Assembly: GCF_000150955.2 (NCBI RefSeq)
Contig: NC_011671.1
Coordinates: 1,240,001 to 1,304,000, forward strand
Source of the DNA: Phaeodactylum tricornutum CCAP 1055/1
Lineage: Eukaryota; Bacillariophyta; Bacillariophyceae; Surirellales; Neidiaceae
DNA: 64,000 nucleotides
Reading direction: 5' to 3'
The notes below the pieces were generated by a model. The model did not search any database. It had not been told where the DNA came from and worked only from the letters and a program-made list of their open reading frames with translations. Position 1 is the first letter of the stretch, and every line of letters begins with the position of its first letter. Both the position numbers and the translations under genes were made by a program. Of the stretch, positions 23,981-38,259 are shown one piece after another.

Positions 23981-25470
23981 GAGAAAATACGCTAACAGTA
24001 AAGGGGATGGGAAAAGGTGAAAACTCCCTGAAGGGGACAGAATGTGTTCGCTCTAAGTAGCTTCATTTTGCGTCAGTATATTGTTAAATATTCAAGCTAT
24101 TTTAACTAAATGCCAAAAATTTGTCACGGATGCTTGCCGAGAATATATATATATTGCAGCACATCCAATGAGAGATCTCAGGGCAACCTATCTACTACCA
24201 CCACCTAGGAAACAAATTTGTACAGTATATTCTAGCAATGGCTTTACAAGAAGGAGTAGTTTGATTCTGTTTGGACGGCCTTGATAATTGGCGATTCGCC
24301 CGTGACGGAACCAAAGTCGTAGTTGAAGACGGCTTTGCCAATACTGTCGAGTTTGACGCTGCAAAAACGTTCTTCCATGTCAATGACCTGCCCCTTGGTT
24401 GATTTGGGTTGTAAATCATTGGCAAGAATTTCGGCGCGTTCAGTAAAGATGGTAATCATCCAATTCAACCATTGCTTGTGGAACAAAGGGACAATCGCCT
24501 GGTGACGGACTTTCCAGGTGGCTGGATTGGCGGGAATGAGGCCTTTGCCCATGATGGGATCCAGAATTTCTGCCAGCATCCCTTTACAGTTTTTTTCGGG
24601 GCTTGTTTGACGCAGGACGTGACGTGCCATGACGGGATCGGAAACAATCAGAAACGACTTGGGCCCGAAGGAGAGGTTAAAAACAGGTCCGTAGACTTGA
24701 ATGTACTTGTTGAGGAGTAAAAAGAAGGGACAACAGGTCACCATCCAGAACTTCTTTGATGAAGGGAAAGAAGGGACCTTAGTACTTTTAAATGACGGCG
24801 TTGGGGATGGCAGCCATCGGAGTGTCGGTCCCAGCCTGACGCTTGTCAAGGTATTGCGACATCCACGAGGCCGATGGGACGAGGTAATCGGATCGCTCCG
24901 AGATTTGCTGACGAGAAAGTCGAAGAAGGACGGCTGGCGTACTCAGACATCGTCGCCCCGCATGCGCAACCCGGCAAAGTAGTGACGCAGTCTTTCGATT
25001 TCCCGATTGAAACCCTTTTGTTGAGAAGGGCCCTGCTCCTAGATATTGATCAGATCCGATTCGACGTCATGGAATCCAAGCGTGGGACGGGATCTTTTCG
25101 CGTTGGAATGCCCCGTCCTCGAATGCGCAGTCGTCGGGGGATGTTGTTGGAGCCCAAGATTGCGTCGTTTCCACGTCGACGTCTTCCAGGTCGGACGAGA
25201 CGCGTTGTTGTATCAAGTCGTACATGCGGGGGTGATGCGGGACAAGTGCAGGACCAAGAACCTGCACTGGTTGTGGCAGCGACTGCTGGAATACGTTTCC
25301 AACCAGCACGGTTCTTGCTGTATGTATCCGTGACAAAGTTTTGCATTTTGTTTAAATAGTTTGAATATTTAACAAAATACTGGAGCCAAATGAATCTACT
25401 TAAAGCAAACATGTTCTGTCCCCTTTAGTGAGTTTATCACCTTTTCCCATCCCCTTTGGCATATTTTCTC
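23981..25470. mobile_element. Inverted-repeat element carrying a P450 gene fragment
   Basis: Two long imperfect inverted arms, about 23981-24140 and 25318-25470. Both read (from outside in) GAGAAAATA, AGGGGATGGGAAAAGGTGA, AAGGGGACAGAA, TTGTTAAATATTCAA and TTTGTCACGGAT; the right arm is reverse-complemented. Identity looks to be about 80-85% by eye. Between them lies a decayed CYP97-type P450 fragment on the minus strand. The layout fits a terminal-inverted-repeat DNA transposon or foldback element that captured a host gene piece. A short T-rich near-match (TTTTGC) lies on both sides but is too weak to call a target duplication. No transposase is present, so it would be non-autonomous. Confidence 0.6.
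24244..25330 (-). pseudogene. Fragment of a CYP97-type cytochrome P450 gene
   Basis: The 24244-24849 frame reads GPVFNLSFGPKSFLIVSDPV, MARHVLRQ, MGKGLIPANPATWKVRHQAI and GKAVFNYDFGSVTG, the N-terminal third of CYP97 carotenoid-hydroxylase-type P450s. Upstream (24850-25330) another piece in the same direction gives YLVPSASWMSQYLDKRQAG and SDLEDVDVETTQ, plausibly the region before it, but it is out of continuous frame, with stops between the pieces. The I-helix, ExxR and heme-binding cysteine regions are absent: the similarity ends soon after KAVQ. In CYP97 genes of algae and plants the product hydroxylates carotenoid rings in the plastid. This copy cannot encode an enzyme; it looks like a captured and decayed host fragment, boxed between inverted repeats. 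Confidence 0.75.
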
Positions 25471-25914
25471 CTGTTTTGCATCTGCTGCAATAGCGCCAGC
25501 CTAGTAGAGAGTAGCTAGAGTACCAAATAAGACAAATGGGGAGAGCCACACCAGCAATGCTTTTTCAATTGACTGATATACCAGGGTATGTGAAATATGC
25601 TTATCAAAACAATTCTTTCGCTACAATTTTTTATACAAGTGGCTCCACAATGGAGCTCTCAATGTTGCACTGTTTCAATCAAGAGAAGAGCAGTTGCCTC
25701 ACAGTCAGTACCATTAGAGGCCCTGGTGCTGCTACCTTTCCAACCTGCACGTGAACTATCCATCAAAGCATGGACAAATTTCTGTCTGTGAATCATATAC
25801 AACTACTGTCCAGTTGATTTTGCAGACCGTGCACAATTGCATCCACCAAACCAGTTGCTCTGGCCGACAATCCCGTAGAGAACTAACATTAAGTCTGAGA
25901 AAGACTCAAAAAAC
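25471..25914. other. Unassigned stretch between the repeat element and the Copia block
   Basis: About 440 bp. Small open frames exist but have no recognisable features. TCACAGTCA occurs at 25699. The first part of the older element's 5' LTR should have lain here but is not recognisable. Confidence 0.4.
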
Positions 25915-26040
25915 ATTTACAGTTCCTAAGTCCCTTAGGTGTATTGCCAGTTGTTTGTAATAACGCCCTCCTCTGTTTACCAGGCTCTGTTCCTAACAGC
26001 GCTTCTGTCCATATGGTGTACATTGGTGTATATTGTAACA
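25915..26040 (+). repeat. 5' LTR remnant of the old Copia element
   Basis: It aligns with the last ~125 bp of the 3' LTR (ending 40907), including CTCCTCTGTTTACCAGGCTC, and ends in the terminal TAACA. The rest of this LTR is lost or unrecognisable. Confidence 0.75.
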
Positions 26041-27206
26041 GATTAACAGTCTTGATTTCTCGTCAAATAACTGCTGCTTGTCGCACAGAATTTGGTAAAC
26101 CAGTTGTACCTTGTCTGATAACACTGCCTACATTGTTTGTTGTTGCATAAAGTATCAGAGGTGTCTAAGGAGACATTTAGCGGCTTGTGTTCCACATCTT
26201 TGGAAGCTGCTACCACCATCCTCCTGACCGCTGGTATTGAAAACCCATTAGTACTTCAGGGTTTGTCAGTAAGTCATCTTGGCCTCCCTACTTCCTCGGA
26301 ATAACCGGCACTGGAAATTGTCTAGGTTTTCTTCTGGATTTGCCAGTGGGTTGTTTCGTGACTACGGGTTCTCTTGTCAAGTGACTGGTGTAGGGTCAAA
26401 TAAAGAAGTCCGCTTAGTTACAGCAAAGGACCTGAAATATAGTGATAGAGATAACCCCAAATTGCTACCGATCCGGCTATCAAGCCCAACTCAAGACCTG
26501 AATAACCTTGTTGAGACAACATGGTTACCGCCACTCAAACTACATCTGATGCAGCTGCCCTTGCTCATTTGCTAGACACGGTGCTTGCACTATCTGCAAC
26601 TTCACCTATCCGTCTTAGCCTACAGCTTAATGGATATGACAATCTACAAAGTGTTGTTGGTATTTTTGAGAGTGAACTTGAATCTCTAGAGTACGTCCCT
26701 TTGGCAGTCAAAGAAGGAGTCTCTCCTCTCCCAGTGAAGTTGCTCATGGCACATCAACAGCTACTATGTTACTTCCTACATTGGATGAGTCATCTTCGGA
26801 ACACAAATGAAGGGCCACTATCCCCTTATAAGATTGTTTCCCTTGCTAGAGATGATTTCAACACATACCGGATGTCGCCTCCTGCCCAGTTGTCAGAATC
26901 ACTGTCTACTCACATTCAGCAATCCAGCACCCCTATGGTCATACCTGGAAACCATAGTTGCTCTGCTGTTGCTGAATTCAAACAAGGAGTGAAATGTGAC
27001 AAGATGCACTATCCAGTGCTTATGGATGATTGCTACTGGGACAATTTCTACCGTACCTTTGTTGTTACCACCATATTGCACAATGTAGATAATGTTCTAG
27101 ATCCGGCTTATTCTCCAACAGATCCAGATCAAATCTCACTTTTGAAAGAGCAGAAAAAGTTTGTGTATTCCGCCCTAGAACACTGTTTGCAAACCAAGAT
27201 TCTCAT

Positions 27207-27843
27207 GTAGTACTACCAATGTACGTATGTAGGACAGTAATGCTGTTTGACAGTGCGTGGTAAACACAGGTTGGGCGTTATGACGAACGACCTGCAATAC
27301 ACCTAAGCGAACCTAGGGACTGTTAAACTCACTCGCTGACGATGCTCCCCACGGGTTAGACAGCGGATACGAGGACCTATGCTACTACGCAATATTTGGA
27401 ACAAAGAATTTCTAAAACAATGAGAAGAATATTACATTTTATAAACTAGTCGGTCTTGCAAAGTCTGTTCAATCCAGTGAACAGTCTTACCAAAAACATA
27501 GCTAATCTTGAATCTTCCCACATGTGCATAAAACCTGTAAATATAAATCCCATACAGAATCCCATGGTGAGTAATGAATCTTGCTCCTTACTTGTGATGT
27601 GATTCGTGAGACTGGTTTTGTGCCTTTTCCTAACTGACATTTGTATGTATCCTGTATTCATGACTCCAGGATACGAATGACTTCCGTATGTAACGCGAAT
27701 ACGGTGAATTTGCGCAATAAGGCCGACACAAACTCCACACGTGACACGTAAACGCCGCGCCCATCGGATTGGCTCACACTTGCGTTTTCCATACTAAGTG
27801 GCATACATCCGAGGGACACGTCGCAAGGTAGTGTACCGTGACA
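27207..27843 (-). repeat. Antisense solo LTR inside the old element's gag region
   Basis: About 637 bp, in reverse orientation to its host. Reverse-complemented, it begins TGTCACGG, contains the CCTCGTATCCGCTGTCTAAC box and the AACGCCCAACCTGTGTTTACC stretch of the younger element's LTR, and ends near CATTGGTAGTACTACA. Its length matches the 616-bp LTR. No internal element sequence remains, so it is best read as a solo LTR. The host gag sequence resumes immediately after it. Confidence 0.75.
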
Positions 27844-30800
27844 AATATGGGTAAAAACATCGTTTGAGAACATGCTTTCGATTTTGACGCCCAAGTTGTC
27901 TTGGCAAAAGTCGTTAAACATTACACGGAATCCACAGCTGCGAAAATCAGCTCCGGCACTACTCTCTCATACTTGACTTCTACAAAAGACAGCAGCTCCT
28001 GGACCGGCACTGCGGAAGCTTTTATCTTGCATTGGAAAAACCATCTACGCATCTACAATGCTACCGTGCCAACTACGGAACAGGTGCCACCGCAACTCTG
28101 CCTCTTTTTACTCGAGTCTTCTGTTCGCGACGTCTCCGAACTACGTCAAGTCAACACTACAGCGAATTTAGATTTAGCTAAAGGGGGGTCTCCCATTGAC
28201 TATGAAAATTATCTAAGTCTACTTCCCGCTGCAGCAACTTTATACAACAAGGGGAACAACCTTTCCAACTCTTCTAGCCCTAAAACCAAGCGTAGTGCCT
28301 TTGTTGCCGAAAGCATCTTCCCCAACAATAACTACGGCATTGATTATGACATTGATTTATCTCTGTCCATTCTGTACAAAGCAAATGTGATAAATTATAG
28401 CCACACAATGCTACAATTTGATACTACGTTGTAGATAGAATTGCTTAGCCTTGTGTGGCTATAATTTATCAAATGCTCACAACCGTCGAGCTGGAGATCA
28501 AAATCAAGACCGCCAGGGCAATGTCAACCGTGAACAACCGTATATCCTCCGTGAGATGTGGGATAAACTGTCCAATGATGCAAAGGCAATTCTCCGAGGC
28601 ATGTCCTCTCCCGCGGAAGGTCATGCCTTGTCTACAGCAAGTCAACATCCGCATTTCATGCCAACTCTCATTCTCTAGCCGACATGGGACACCCCTCCCC
28701 AACCGACGACTTGTTGAATGAAAGCAACAACAACAAATTCCACAATTGTGGAAACAATACGGAACTACTTGCCCACCTTACTGATTGTTCTAGCCCTATG
28801 GCAAACGGTGACATTTGCAAAGTTCTTGCCTCTGCCTCTTCCCACAAGAAAAACGCAAACAACTCCATCCAGTCAAACATGCTTGAGTACACCATTTCAC
28901 GGCACTCCATTGTGGGAACCACATCTTCTCTCATTGACAGAGGTGCCAATGGCGGACTTGCTGGAATTGATGTTAAGGTTATCAACAAAACAGGCCATTC
29001 GGCAAGCATCACTGGTATCAACGACCACACTCTGCCTGATTTGGACATTGTCACCGCTGCTGGCCTTGTTGAATCCCAGAACGGACCTATTATTGTCTTA
29101 TTACATCAATATGCCCATCACGGAAAAGGAAAACTATCCATTGTGGTGCGCAACTAGAGTACTACAAGAACACTGTTGAAGATTGATCTCGTGTACTTGG
29201 AGGTAAACAACGCATTGTAACACTAGATGACTATGTTATTCCTCTACAAATCCGTCAGGGACTTGCATACATGGACATGCGTCCAAATTCCGACGCAGAG
29301 TTTGATACAATTCCCCACATTGTACTTACTTCCAATGTCAATTGGGACCCGTCCATCATTGACAATGAAATTGACCTTGCCACGGATTGGTATGATACCA
29401 TCCAGGATCTCCCGAACGACCCATATGTTGAACCTTGTTTCAATTCAACCGGGGACTACCGGCATAGACATGTTGCGAATTTTTACATATTTTCGTCACC
29501 TGCAATGATTGACCGTTCCACCGCTATTGACAGTATACTCTCGTCAAATAGGCACAACATGGTTCAAAATGAACGCAATTAGGAAGCCTTGCGCCCTTGT
29601 CTTGGTTGGGTCTCTACCGACACAGTCAAGAAAACTATCTTGGCCACTACGCAATTTGCTCGAGAGGTATATAATGCACCCATGCATAAACATTTCAAGT
29701 CTCGCTTCCCATCGCTTAATGTTCATCAACGCAACGAAGCTGTGGCTACCGATACCATCTGGTTGGATACGCCTGCCATTGATAATGGAGCAAAATTTGC
29801 GCAATTATTCGTTGGATGCCGATCGCTTGTTACCGATATTTATCCCATGAAAACAGACAAGGAATTTGTTAACGCTCTCGAAGACAATTTTTGTCATCGA
29901 GGCGCCATGGATAAACTTATCAGCGACCGCGCCAAGGCCGAAATCAGCAAGAAAGTTTCCGACATTACTCGTGCCTATAACATTGATCAATGGCAAAGTG
30001 AGCCCAACCACCAGCACCAGAATTATGCTGAACATTGGATTGCAACTGTGGAAGCAAATGCAAATAACATTCTAAACAAAACAGGCGCACCCAATTCTAC
30101 ATGGCTATTGTGTGTTTCCTACATTTGTTATTTATTCAATCATGTGGCACATGAGTCCTTGCACGACCGCACCCCAATCGAAATTCTTTCCGGTAGTACC
30201 CCTGACAATAGCGTACTCCTTCAATTTCATTTCTGGGAACCAATCTATTATTGACTCGAAACCCTACTTTTCCTTTCGATGGAACTGAAAAGAAAGGACG
30301 CTTCGTTGGAATTGCGGACTCCGTTGGTGATGCTCTTACCTATAAGATACTCACCAATGACTCCCACAAGATCCTTTTCCGATCTAGCGTTAGATCTGCT
30401 TTAAAAACCAGTGAAACCAATTTGCGTCTTGAACCACATGAAGGGGAGAGTTCTACTAAGCCTATCAACTTCATTAAGTTGCGTAGAACTGAGGACGAAA
30501 ATTCCTATGCTCTCCATACGCTACCTGGTTTCACCCCGGACGATCTCATTGGGCGACGGACACTCAGTATAATGGGGAGCGTTTTCGGGCACGTATTGCC
30601 AGGAAAATTCTTGATCCTGACCAACCACATGACATCCGATTCTTTGTTGAGATTAATGAAGGCGAGCATGATGAAATCATCGCCTACAACGAGATTCTAG
30701 ATAAAATTGAGACCGATCTAGAAAAGGAATTGACAGACACCGATCGTCAATGGAAATTCAAGGACATTGTGGTACACCCCTCCTACCCACAGACATAAAC

Positions 30801-31507
30801 TATAAAGGTTCTAAGTTTAATGTTTTAGTAAACTGGAAACTGGGGAGTCTAGCTATGAGCCCCTAGACGTCATACATACCAACAATCCTATTACTTGTGC
30901 TGCCTATGCTAAACGGCAAGGCCTACTAGATACACCAGGATGGAAGCAATTCAAACAACTTGTCAATTGTCAGAAGAAAGTCCAACGCTTTGTTAACCAA
31001 AGTCGCCTTCATTCTATCCATCGTGTTCCCACCTACAAGTTTGGTTACCAGATCCCTTGACATCATCCGGACGCTGTTGCCATCGACAGACGCAATGGCA
31101 ACACCAAGTGGTAGGACACCGAGAATATCGAACCTACGCAACTCCATGAATACGACACTTTCATTGACGAGGGCAAAGCGATCTTGCATGGTAAACACGT
31201 ATCAAACGCTCCGCAGGGTTACAGGAAGATCAGGATCCACACTGTCCATGATGTTAAACATGACGGTACACACAAGGCTTGCATGGTTGCTGGAGGTCAC
31301 CTTACCCCTGTGCCCCCCAAGAGCGTCTACTCTAGAGTTGTGTCTCTTCGAAGCCTTTGTATTGCTGTGTTCCTAGCCAAGCTTAACAGCATGAAACTAT
31401 GGGGAGCCGACATTGGGAATGCCTATCTAGAAGCCAAAGCCCAAGAGAAAGTCTTTGTTGTTGCCGGACCTGAGTTTGGTGACCTTGCCGGTCACATACT
31501 CATCATC

Positions 31508-31512
31508 AACAA
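31508..31512. repeat. Target-site duplication, left copy (AACAA)
   Basis: AACAA directly precedes the 5' LTR of the young Copia element; the same five bases follow its 3' LTR at 38876-38880. Five-base duplications are usual for Copia integration. Confidence 0.85.
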
Positions 31513-32128
31513 TGTCACGATGTATACCAAGACGACATATATTCCGGACAAGTCCCACTTAAGGTAGGTGATGGAAGTGTGAGTCAAGGTGAAGATCGTG
31601 TTGGGATTGTGGCAATTATGTCGGCCTTATTGTACGACCCGATGTATACGCGGTACGATCGGGGTCGCACCATATTGGGAGCCGCAAGAGTCGGATATAC
31701 AAACGAAGATTAGGGAACAGTCCCACAAATCATAATGCAAGGTACAGGTACAATTGGGTACTCGCTGAGTGATTATGTGTGGGATTTATAGTTACGAGAG
31801 ATATACTCTATGTGGGAGCAAGATTATCTGGCGCATGATAAGAGGTCGTTCATCTGAATGAACAGAACACTTCTCATGATCTAGTAGTAGAATAATCTTC
31901 CTCTCATTGTTTTAGAAAGTCATTGATCCAAATATTGCATTAGCATAGGTCCTCGTATCCGCTGTCTAACCCGTGGGGAGCGTCGTAAGCGAGTTGAGTT
32001 TTACAGTCCCTAGGCTCGCTTAGGTGTATCGCAGGTTGTTCGTAATAACGCCCAACCTGTGTTTACCAAGTATTGTCGACACTGCGTTTCCCTGTTTTTC
32101 GTACGTACATTGGTTGTACTACGTAACA
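31513..32128 (+). repeat. 5' LTR of the young Copia element
   Basis: Begins TGTCACGATG and ends CTACGTAACA; same length as the 3' LTR and about 99% identical by eye. It is followed by GATTAACAGTC, the start of the leader; I do not see an obvious initiator-tRNA primer site. Confidence 0.9.
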
Positions 32129-35100
32129 GATTAACAGTCTTGACAGCACGTCAAACCACTGCTGCTCATCCGCACAGTCGTTACTGGTAAACATCCCTTA
32201 AGTCTACTTAAGGCCGTTCTCAATTTTCCACGAGCTCCGTGAATTTTGAGAACTAATCGCTTACATCCATTCGTGTTGTATAAGTGTCAGAGGTATCACT
32301 TAAGGTGATATTTATCGGCTTGTGCGACACATTGTCTGAAAGCCGCTTCCCTACTTCCTCGCGTTAACTGGTACCGAGGACCCACTAGTACTGCTACAGG
32401 GTCTCGTCGGTAAGTTACTCGTGGCTTCCCTACTTCGTCGGAGTCGCCGGTGCCGAAACCCCCCTTGGAGTCTTCAGGGCTTGTCGGCAGGGCCGCTTCG
32501 TGACTACGGGTTGCTCTAGTCAGGTGAGGTAGAAATACCAATAGGCCCGAAGACCTCAGCCCTGATTCCGGTTGGGACGGACTTACTGCCCGGCTTAAAG
32601 CAGTGCGGGGGGGGAAGGGGGGTTAATCAAACCCTCGTCAGTCCTCGAGGACACTATCTACGGAGGTAGAAGTGAGTGTACCAGTGCTAGCTTCGTTCAC
32701 TGGTGTAGGGTCATACTAACAAAGTCCGCTATAGTATACAGCGAAGGACCCGAATACATAAGTAGTAAATTTTCAAGAACCTCTGTATTGGTTTGGCTTC
32801 ACAGGCCACCATGGCACCTGCCACTTGGCAAATGACGGGCGGAGCGGTCTATGCGCACCTTTTGGATAACGTGCTTCTTCTTCCCCAAGGGCACCCTATT
32901 CGTCTCAGTTTTGCACAACAAGGATACGAATCGGCCGATGACCTCCTATGTATTTTTGAGAATGAACTTGAAACTCTTGAATACATTCCTCTTGCCCCTG
33001 CTGACGGCCCCGAAACTACGGCACCGGTTGCCTTACTCATGGCATATTGACAGATCATCTGTCATTTCCTCCGGTGGCAAGCGTCCCTTGAGCGTCAAAA
33101 GGGAACTCCTTTGAAGAACTCCGAGCTTGCAGCCCTGAACAACGAAGACTTTGTCCTGTACCGCCGATCCGCTCTCGGCCAGGTCTCTTCGACTGTTGCT
33201 CCAATAGTCACAAACCCCAATGCTGCAATCCCCACCGCTAAAACTCGACCTGCTGTGGAAGATTTCAAGCGTGGGATCAAATGAGACAAAACCCATTACC
33301 CCGTGCTCAAAGACGACAGGTACTGGGATAATTTCTATCGGTCCTTCGTCGTCACTGCCGTCTCCCATAACGTTGAGAAGGTACTCGACCCATCATACTT
33401 GCCTACTGATCCACTGGAAAAGTCGTTGTTTGAAGAACAAAACAAGTTCGTATACTCAGCCTTGGAGCATACACTTCAGACGGACATGGGCAAAAATATC
33501 GTTCGAGAACATAGTTTTGATTTCAATGCCCAGGAAGTTTTCCGTAAAGTGGTCAAGCACTATACAGAGTCCGCCTCTGCAAAGATCAGCTCCTCTACCA
33601 CTCTAGGATACCTGACCACGGCAAAGTATAGCTCATCATGGACTGGCACAGCGGAGGGATTTATCCTACACTGGAAGAATCATTTGCGTATATATAATGA
33701 TACCGTCCCTACGGGTGAGCAGCTCCCACAACAGCTTTGTCTCAGTCTATTGGAGAATGCTGTCCATGATATACCCGAACTTCGTCAGGTTAAAATCACG
33801 GCAACTTTAGACTTAGCAAAAGGTGGCAGCCCTATTAGTTATGACGGTTATCTCAGTCTACTACTTGCATCAGCATCACTCTATGACAATGGCAACAACC
33901 TATCTAATGCTCGTGGCAACAAGAACAAACATCATGTTTATTCTACTGACTTAGTCTACCATCCAACTGACTTCGACAATGATCTAGACGTAAGTTACGA
34001 TATAGATGTGTCACCCACAGCAATCTATGAAGCCAATGCCCATGCACGCAACTCCGGTAATAGTGGCAATCGCAGTCGCAACGCAGCTAGCCCCAGAGAC
34101 CGACCTTATATTCCCCGGGAAATGTGGAATCAACTCTCAGAGGATGCAAATGGCCGGCCGCGCAACCTTTTTCACAGGTGCTACAAGCCAATACGCATAG
34201 CCATGGTAGCAGCGAAACCGCGGACACTTTCCATGATTGCGCACCGGAGACTGAGTTGTTGGCTCACCTTACTGACCGCGTCAGTCGTATGAACGATGGT
34301 GATATTCGTAAAGTCCTTGCAGCATCACGTGACAACGTCTCCCCACAACCAGGAGCGAGACCCAAATCCATGCAATCCAATATGCTACGTTATCAAGTCT
34401 CTCGGCATAATGTCAACGGTACCACTGCAGCTCTTGTCGATCGTGGTGCTAATGGCGAACTTGCCGGGGCGGACATCATGGTGCTCAACAAAACAGGACG
34501 TTCCGCCAATATAACTGGTATTAATGATCACACATTGTCCGATTTGGATATTGTCACCGCTGCAGGATGTGTTGAATCCCATACCGGTCCTATCATTGTA
34601 ATTATGCATCAGTATGCGTATCTTGGCACTGGTAAGACTATACACTCCAGTGCGCAACTCGAGCATTTCCATAACAACGTTGAAGACCATTCACGTACAG
34701 TTGGTGGAGACCAGCGCATTGTGACCTTAGATGATTATATCATCCCCTTGCACATCCGCCAAGGTCTTCCATATATGGATATGAGGTGCCCAACAGATGC
34801 CGAATTTACCTCTCTCCCGCATGTGATATTGACCTCTGATGTCGATTGGGACCCGTCAGTCCTTGACAACGAGATCGATCTGGCCACCGATTGGTACGAC
34901 ACTGTACAGGATTTACCCCAACTACCATATGTCGAACCGCGTTTTGACCACATGGGCAAATATCTCCATCGTCATATTTCGCTTTGTGACACTCGCCACC
35001 ATGCCGTTGACTGTATCCTTCAATGTCAGCAGCATGAAATTCAGCGTAATGACCATGACTACGAAACCCTCCGTCCTTGTCTTGGTTGGGTATCCGCCGA

Positions 35101-38100
35101 TACCGTTCGTAAGACTATACAGGCCACCACCCAGTATGCACGAGAGGTATACCACGCACCGTTACGCAAGCATTATCAGTCGCGCTTCCCGGCCCTAAAT
35201 GTCCATCGGCGTAACAAGCCAGTTGCCACCAATACCATTTGGTCAGATACTCCTGCTGTTGATAGTGGTGCCAAATTTGCGCAACTTTTCGTGGGCCGCC
35301 GATCCCTTGTCACTGATGTTTATCCCATGAAAACCGAAAAAGAATTTGTTAACGCTCTCGAAGACCATATTCGGTTTCGCGGCGCTATGGACAAGCTCAT
35401 CAGCGACCGTGCACAGGTCGAGATTAGTAAAAAGGTCATGGATATCACCCGTGCTTACAACATTGACCAGTGGCAAAGCGAACCACACCACCAACACCAA
35501 AATTTTGCTGAACGTCGCATTGCCACTATCGAGGCTAACACCAACAACATTCTCAATCACACCGGTGCCCCTGACTCCACATGGCTTCTTTGTGTCACGT
35601 ACGTGTGCTATGTATTCAATCATCTCGCCCATGAATCCTTGCACAACCGTACACCCTTAGAAGTCCTTACTGGTTCCACTCCTGATATCAGTGTTCTTCT
35701 TCAGTTCCATTTTTGGGAACCCGTCTATTATCGACTCGAAGATGCGACATTTCCGTCTGATGGTACTGAACAAACGGGACGTTTCGTAGGCATTGCTGAC
35801 TCCGTTGGCGATGCTCTTACTTATAAGATCCTCAACGATACTTCTAATAGAATCCTCTATCGTTCCAGCGTGCGCTCTGCAAACCTTCCCGGTGAAACCA
35901 ACCTACGCCTTACATCACGGGATGGGGAGAATGGCCCTAAACCTATCAACTTTATCAAGTCTCGTCGAACCGAAAATCTAAATTCCTATGATTTAAAGGA
36001 GTTGCCTGGTTTCACCCCCGACGACGTTTCTCACTGACGCTCGTGATGATGGGGAGCGTTTTCAAGCCAAAATCACTCGTAAAATACTTGATCCGGACAA
36101 ACCTTCTGATGTGCGTTTTCTTGTTGAAATTAACAACGGTGAACACGATGAAATTCTAGCCTACAACGAGATTCTAGACAAGCTCGAAACTGATCTAGAT
36201 AAAGAACTCTGTGATTCGGATCGTCAGTGGCGTTTCAAAGACATTGTTGCCCATGAAGGACCATTGTCTTCACGTGACAAGAATTACAAAGGCTCTAGAT
36301 ACACTTGTCAACTGGGAGACTGGAGAGTCTACTTTTGAACCACTGGATGTTATAGCCGCCGATGATCCCGTCACCTGTTCCATCTATGCTAAAAGTCAAG
36401 GCCTACTAGATACACCCGGCTGGAAGCAGTTCAAACGCCTTGCAACTAGAGACAAACAAGTTCAACGGCTCGTTAAGCAAGCTCGTCAACACTCTGCGGA
36501 AAACGCTCCTACCTTCAAGTTTGGATATAAAATTCCTCGTGATCATAAGGACGCAGTTGCTATCGATACGTCTAACGGCAATACGAAATGGCAAGACGCA
36601 GAAAGTACTGAACGAACTCAACTACATGAGTACGACACATTCCTTGACAATGGTAAGGCTATCATATCTGGAAAGCTTGTAACAAATGCACCACAAGGCT
36701 ATAAAAGGATTCGTGTTCACACCGTTTATGACGTAAAGCACGACGGTCGACACAAGGCAAGAATGGTTGCAGGAGGGCATCTTACACCCATACCTCCCGA
36801 GAGTGTATACTCTGGTGTTGTCTCGTTGCGTAGCCTTCGAATTGTCGTCTTTCTCGCCGAACTAAATCAACTCAAGCTATGGGGAGCCGACATAGGAAAC
36901 GCATACCTGGAAGCCAAGACAAAAGAAAAGGTGTTTATTGTTGCAGGTCCGGAATTCGCGGACCTTGAAGGGCATGTACTAACTATCAACAAGGCGCTCT
37001 ATGGACTCAGGAGCAGTGGGCTACGTTGGCACGAACATTTTGCCGATACACTTCGTGATCTAGGTTTTACTGCCAGTAAGGCAGACTCTGATGTCTGGTT
37101 GAGGGAAAACAACGGCGTTTATGAATACATTGCGGTCTATGTTGATGACATTGCAGTTGCTGCTTGTGAGCCCGAAGAAATCATACGTCAGCTTAAAGAG
37201 AAGTACAAGTACAAGCTGAAGGGAGTGGGACCCTTGGAATACCACCTTGGATGCACTTTTGAGCGCGACAAGGACGGCACGTTGTCTTACCATCCCAGGA
37301 AGTACATTGAACGCATGATGGCGCAGTATGAACGGATGTATGACGAAAAGCCTAAGGTGTACGTGTCGCCCCTAGACAAAGGCAATCATCCAGAATTGTA
37401 TTCAACCCCAGAGCTCAATGAAGACGGTATCAAGCAATATCAATCACTTATTGGTAGTTTGCAATGGTTGATCACGCTTGGTCGTTTCGACATAGCAACC
37501 GCGGTCATGAGCATGTCCAGATTCCGGGTGGCACCACGTGAAGGGCACCTCGACCGACTTAAACGAATGTACGGGTATGTCAGGAAGATGAAACATGGGG
37601 CAATCAGGGTCCGAACTGATGAGCCAGACTATTCCGGACTCCCGAGCAGCTTGCGTGATTGGACAACCTCGGTGTATGGTAACGTCAAGGAACTACTCCC
37701 GCACAATGCCCCACTTGCCCTCGGTAAACACGTCACTCTAACCAGTTATGTTGACGCAAACCTGTACTATGATATGATAACAGGACGATCGGTAACGGGT
37801 GTGTTGCACCTCATCAACAAGACACCCTTCGAGTGGTATTCGAAACGGCAAGCCACAGTCGAAACAGCTACATACGGGTCTGAATTTGTTGCGGCACGTA
37901 TAGCGGTTGAACAGATTATGGACGTTCGTACAACTCTACATTTCCTCAGTGTTCCCATTCAGGGCAAGTCGGTACTTTTTGGTGACAACCAGTCAGTCAT
38001 TGTAAGCTCGACGGAACCACAGTCGCCACTCAACAAGAGACATAATGCACTGTCGTACCATAGAGTGCGCGAAGCTATCGCTGCTGGAGTTGTCGATTTC

Positions 38101-38259
38101 CAGAAGATTGTGAGTGCCGAGAACGTCGCCGATGTCCTTAGTAAACATTGGGGCTTCCAGCAGGCTTGGCCAATCTTAAGACCGTTGTTGTTTTGGCAAG
38201 GTGACACCTCAAAATGTGAGGTAAAGGCTCCCAAGTCATCAAAGCAGGCCGATGGGGAG

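Noticed and set aside
32597-32635. G-rich run (GTGCGGGGGGGG...) in the young Copia leader, possible quadruplex
   Set aside because: It lies in element leader sequence and only a loose four-run pattern is present; not supported as a functional site.
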